From Gammaproteobacteria bacterium (GTDB lineage: Bacteria; Pseudomonadota; Gammaproteobacteria; Pseudomonadales; Azotimanducaceae): a stretch of DNA of 8,569 nt. This document shows, one piece after another, positions 6,827 through 8,569 of the stretch. Each line of letters begins with the position of its first letter. Position 1 is the first letter of the stretch. The notes beneath the pieces were generated by a model. That model worked only from the letters and a program-made list of their open reading frames with translations, was not told the DNA's origin and did not search any database. The stretch lies in NCBI GenBank assembly GCA_002690405.1, contig NZEI01000099.1, positions 2,712 through 11,280 on the forward strand, written 5' to 3'. A program made the position numbers and the translations under genes.

Positions 6827-7206
6827 GGGATTGACCTCGCATTCATCAGATCACTGGTCGACAGGCCGACACCTTCCAGCCAATGAGTTGACATCGAGCG
6901 CCCGGATTCGGCAGCCGAGTGTACGAGAAATGACATCTCGTAATTCTTGAACACCTTCAGCACCAGGGGGCTGCGAGACTCCTTGAGAGCCTTGTCGTTC
7001 AATGCGATACGTTCAAGATCGGCGAGACGACGCTTGGAAAAGGCGATTTTCTCCTGCCGCTGGGCGACATTGAGATCGGCATCAAGCAGGTGAGAGACCA
7101 TGATTGACCGCTCGCGTTCAAGATTCTCCAGTGATCCGGCGACAGCCGGAGCGCTGATCAGGACCGCCGATGCGACAAGGCAGAATTGAATGATATTTCG
7201 GGTCAT
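6823..7206 (-). CDS. Small secreted coiled-coil protein, 127 aa
   Basis: The start at 7206 has an AAGGAA-type ribosome binding site about 8 nt upstream. Residues 1-23 are a classic signal peptide: basic MTRN, hydrophobic core, and AVA followed by Gly24. The mature ~104 residues begin with a charged heptad-like helix (~24-76: SLENLERERSIMVSHLLDAD onward), which suggests a coiled coil. The C-terminal third (~80-127) holds a hydrophobic patch, SPLVLKVFKNYEMSFLVHSA (79-98). The mature protein has no Cys and no lipobox, so it is probably a soluble periplasmic protein. Its stop overlaps the start of the channel gene (ATGA), an unusually tight link between a secreted protein and a channel subunit. 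I do not recognise the family. A role as a periplasmic partner of the channel is inference from that coupling. Confidence 0.87.
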   Translation of the reverse strand: MTRNIIQFCLVASAVLISAPAVAGSLENLERERSIMVSHLLDADLNVAQRQEKIAFSKRRLADLERIALNDKALKESRSPLVLKVFKNYEMSFLVHSAAESGRSMSTHWLEGVGLSTSDLMNARSIP

Positions 7207-7256
7207 GATGGATTTCCTTTCAAAGTGGATCTGAATTGCAGGTCACGACTGGTGGC

Positions 7257-8150
7257 TCAGAAATTCACGAACAGCTTCACGCCTGCCGCCGGTGATCTGA
7301 ACTCAGCGGCGTTCGGCACCTCGTCATTGGCGAGATAGGCGATTTCGGCCACTTCCTCGGCAAATGCCATTGCATCAAGGGACAGCAGCTTTGCCATGTG
7401 ACCCAGCACCTCATCCTCCATGTCTAGGATGGCCAACTGCGCTTCGACGCCCATCGCCAGCTGCTGCAGCTCCTCGATCTTGTTGCGGGGCGCGTCAATG
7501 CCCCCGTCCTTCTTGTTCAGCGGATGGTTGGCGATGGCACTGCGAAGCGACTCGATCGCCTGCCGATTGGCGGCGTAATCCTCGCCGAACTTGCTCTCCG
7601 GAAGATTGGTCGAATAGAAAAGCTCTTCCCGAAGCTCGCTCTCCACCGCGCCAGCCCGCTGCTGCGCAGCGTCAATCGCCGCGGTGATTTCGCGCCGTTC
7701 GGTGAGATTGCCGTCATTGCGGCGTGCCGTTCGTGTCAGATGCCGGTAAAGCCGAAGCTTGGTCTCGAGCTTCTTTCGCTTCATGCCAATCTGTTCGCCC
7801 ATCAGACCGATATAGGCGCGTTTAGCAGCCAGCACCTGATGCTTGACCTCGATCGCGGCCTCGCCTTCATACAGATGTTGGTTCTCGCTCAATGAATGAA
7901 TGTTGGTGACTTCCGACGCAATCTGCTGGTCAACATTCATCATGTCGTTTGCCAGCGGCGATGCGGCGAAATCCCGCTGGATGGCGCGCTCCAACTGTTT
8001 CTGCGGCAGCACCAGGACTTTCTCACTGATCTGCGGCTGCCAGCCGGGCGGGCTTGATGCCAGTGCCTGGCCACTCAGTGTCAGGCTGATGCCTGTCATC
8101 GCTGCCATAATGAAGGTTCGGCGGAACACGGTTTGACGATTATGTCTCAT
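7257..8150 (-). CDS. Secreted helical coiled-coil protein, 297 aa
   Basis: The start at 8150 has AAAGGA roughly 9 nt upstream. Residues 1-31 form a signal peptide: a basic start (MRHNRQTVFRR), a hydrophobic core, and ALA followed by Ser32. The mature protein is almost wholly helical and charged. Heptad-like stretches lie at ~68-178 (including RKKLETKLRLYRHLTRTARR at 124-143 and AAQQRAGAVESELREELF at 161-178), ~191-207 and ~222-262. It ends in VKLFVNF, a hydrophobic terminus with a final Phe. There are no cysteines and no enzymatic motif. It is probably a periplasmic rod or scaffold. The gap to the next gene (127 aa) is 50 nt and shows no hairpin that I can defend. The gap to the gene before it is 23 nt. 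It could be analogous to periplasmic adaptor coiled coils, but I see no specific family. Confidence 0.88.
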   Translation of the reverse strand: MRHNRQTVFRRTFIMAAMTGISLTLSGQALASSPPGWQPQISEKVLVLPQKQLERAIQRDFAASPLANDMMNVDQQIASEVTNIHSLSENQHLYEGEAAIEVKHQVLAAKRAYIGLMGEQIGMKRKKLETKLRLYRHLTRTARRNDGNLTERREITAAIDAAQQRAGAVESELREELFYSTNLPESKFGEDYAANRQAIESLRSAIANHPLNKKDGGIDAPRNKIEELQQLAMGVEAQLAILDMEDEVLGHMAKLLSLDAMAFAEEVAEIAYLANDEVPNAAEFRSPAAGVKLFVNF

Positions 8151-8173
8151 AGCAAATGATCCTTTCTGCCGGT

Positions 8174-8569
8174 CTAGTTGACTTGCCAGTACCAGGCGCG
8201 GCGCACCTCGTCCTTGACCTTGCGGCGAGCATTCAGGGACGCCAACTTGTAGCTGACCGGATCGTCAAACCTGTAGAGCAGCGCATGCATGGTGTCGGTG
8301 AAGGAACTGCCGTCGGCATAGATCAGGTCGGCGCCATCGAAACCGGCCTCGAAATCCGTCAACGCAAGCCGTGCCAGTTGGATGTCGCCACCCTTGATAA
8401 AATTCTGCACGGCAAGAGCCTTCGCCTTCATCCGCTGTTCAATGGCAACAAGCGACGCCGAGTCACGCAGTTTCGAGTCGCAGCTGGACAGGGTTTTGGC
8501 ACTGGCGAGATACTGGCCCATCTCGTCACTAGCAGCTGCCTGCGCATCCTGTTCGAGTCCATTGCTCAG
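8174..8569 (-). CDS. Unknown helical, probably periplasmic protein (5' partial)
   Basis: The frame is open to the right edge, giving 131 visible residues, and ends in TAG at 8174-8176. The Met at 8521 is probably internal, because 16 codons upstream of it remain open and look like the Ala/Gln/Asp-rich start of a mature exported protein (LSNGLEQDAQAAASDE). The rest is helical and charged (IEQRMKAKALAVQNFIKGG, then LARLALTDFEAGFDGADLIY), with one visible Cys (about visible residue 30). It ends in a basic, Trp-containing tail (ARRKVKDEVRRAWYWQVN). It lies 23 nt upstream of the 297-residue secreted protein, the first of a run of exported proteins, so a periplasmic location is likely but the signal peptide itself is off-window. 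No family recognised. Confidence 0.8.
   Translation of the reverse strand: MSNGLEQDAQAAASDEMGQYLASAKTLSSCDSKLRDSASLVAIEQRMKAKALAVQNFIKGGDIQLARLALTDFEAGFDGADLIYADGSSFTDTMHALLYRFDDPVSYKLASLNARRKVKDEVRRAWYWQVN

Noticed and set aside
6234..6950. Plus-strand frame of 238 codons across the channel gene
   Set aside because: The minus-strand reading gives four membrane helices, a channel motif and an ATGA-coupled start with GAGGT upstream. The plus reading has no such support.
7207..7256. Possible promoter or hairpin in the 50-nt gap between the two secreted-protein genes
   Set aside because: I see only the downstream ribosome binding site. There are no paired -35/-10 boxes or inverted repeat that I can defend.
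4013..8569. Zorya, Tol-Pal, Ton or flagellar motor operon
   Set aside because: Only the channel-like subunit fits. There is no ZorB/MotB/ExbD/TolR partner, no Pal or TolB, no TonB C-terminal signature and no helicase or nuclease gene.

Overview
The window is a compact, GC-rich, purely bacterial region. Signal peptides, inner-membrane anchors and a MotA/TolQ/ExbB-like channel subunit point to a Gram-negative cell. The base composition and codon use (frequent G/C third positions, GTG starts, little intergenic DNA) would suit an alphaproteobacterium, but no marker gene confirms this. There are no tRNA or rRNA genes, transposases, CRISPR repeats or restriction genes.

Two operons converge. The plus-strand operon (window start to 4004) has four genes: the 3' end of an unknown gene, a 631-residue cytoplasmic orphan, a 203-residue orphan, and a 437-residue membrane protein. 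Every junction is a 4-nt stop/start overlap (GTGA, ATGA, GTGA), so the products are probably translated together. The 437-residue protein is the most readable of the four. Its first ~185 residues look like a Lon-type (S16) Ser-Lys peptidase domain without any AAA+ ATPase. A single transmembrane helix and a ~200-residue probably periplasmic domain follow.

The minus-strand operon (window end down to 4013) has six genes in transcription order. These are an unknown helical protein whose 5' end lies outside the window, two signal-peptide-bearing coiled-coil proteins (297 and 127 residues), a four-helix MotA/TolQ/ExbB/ZorA-like channel subunit (203 residues), an N-terminally anchored acidic disordered protein (308 residues), and a TonB/TolA-shaped protein (421 residues) with an N-terminal hydrophobic segment, a long Pro-rich linker and a C-terminal domain. 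No canonical ExbD/TolR/MotB/ZorB partner is visible.

Taken together, the minus operon reads as an ion-motive-force envelope machine with unfamiliar periplasmic parts. The plus operon reads as a cytoplasmic/inner-membrane module that includes a membrane-tethered Lon-like protease. The stop codons of the two operons are separated by only 8 bp. Their physical linkage and shared membrane/periplasm theme suggest, but do not prove, one undescribed system. Both promoters lie outside the window, and no convincing terminator is visible where the operons meet.
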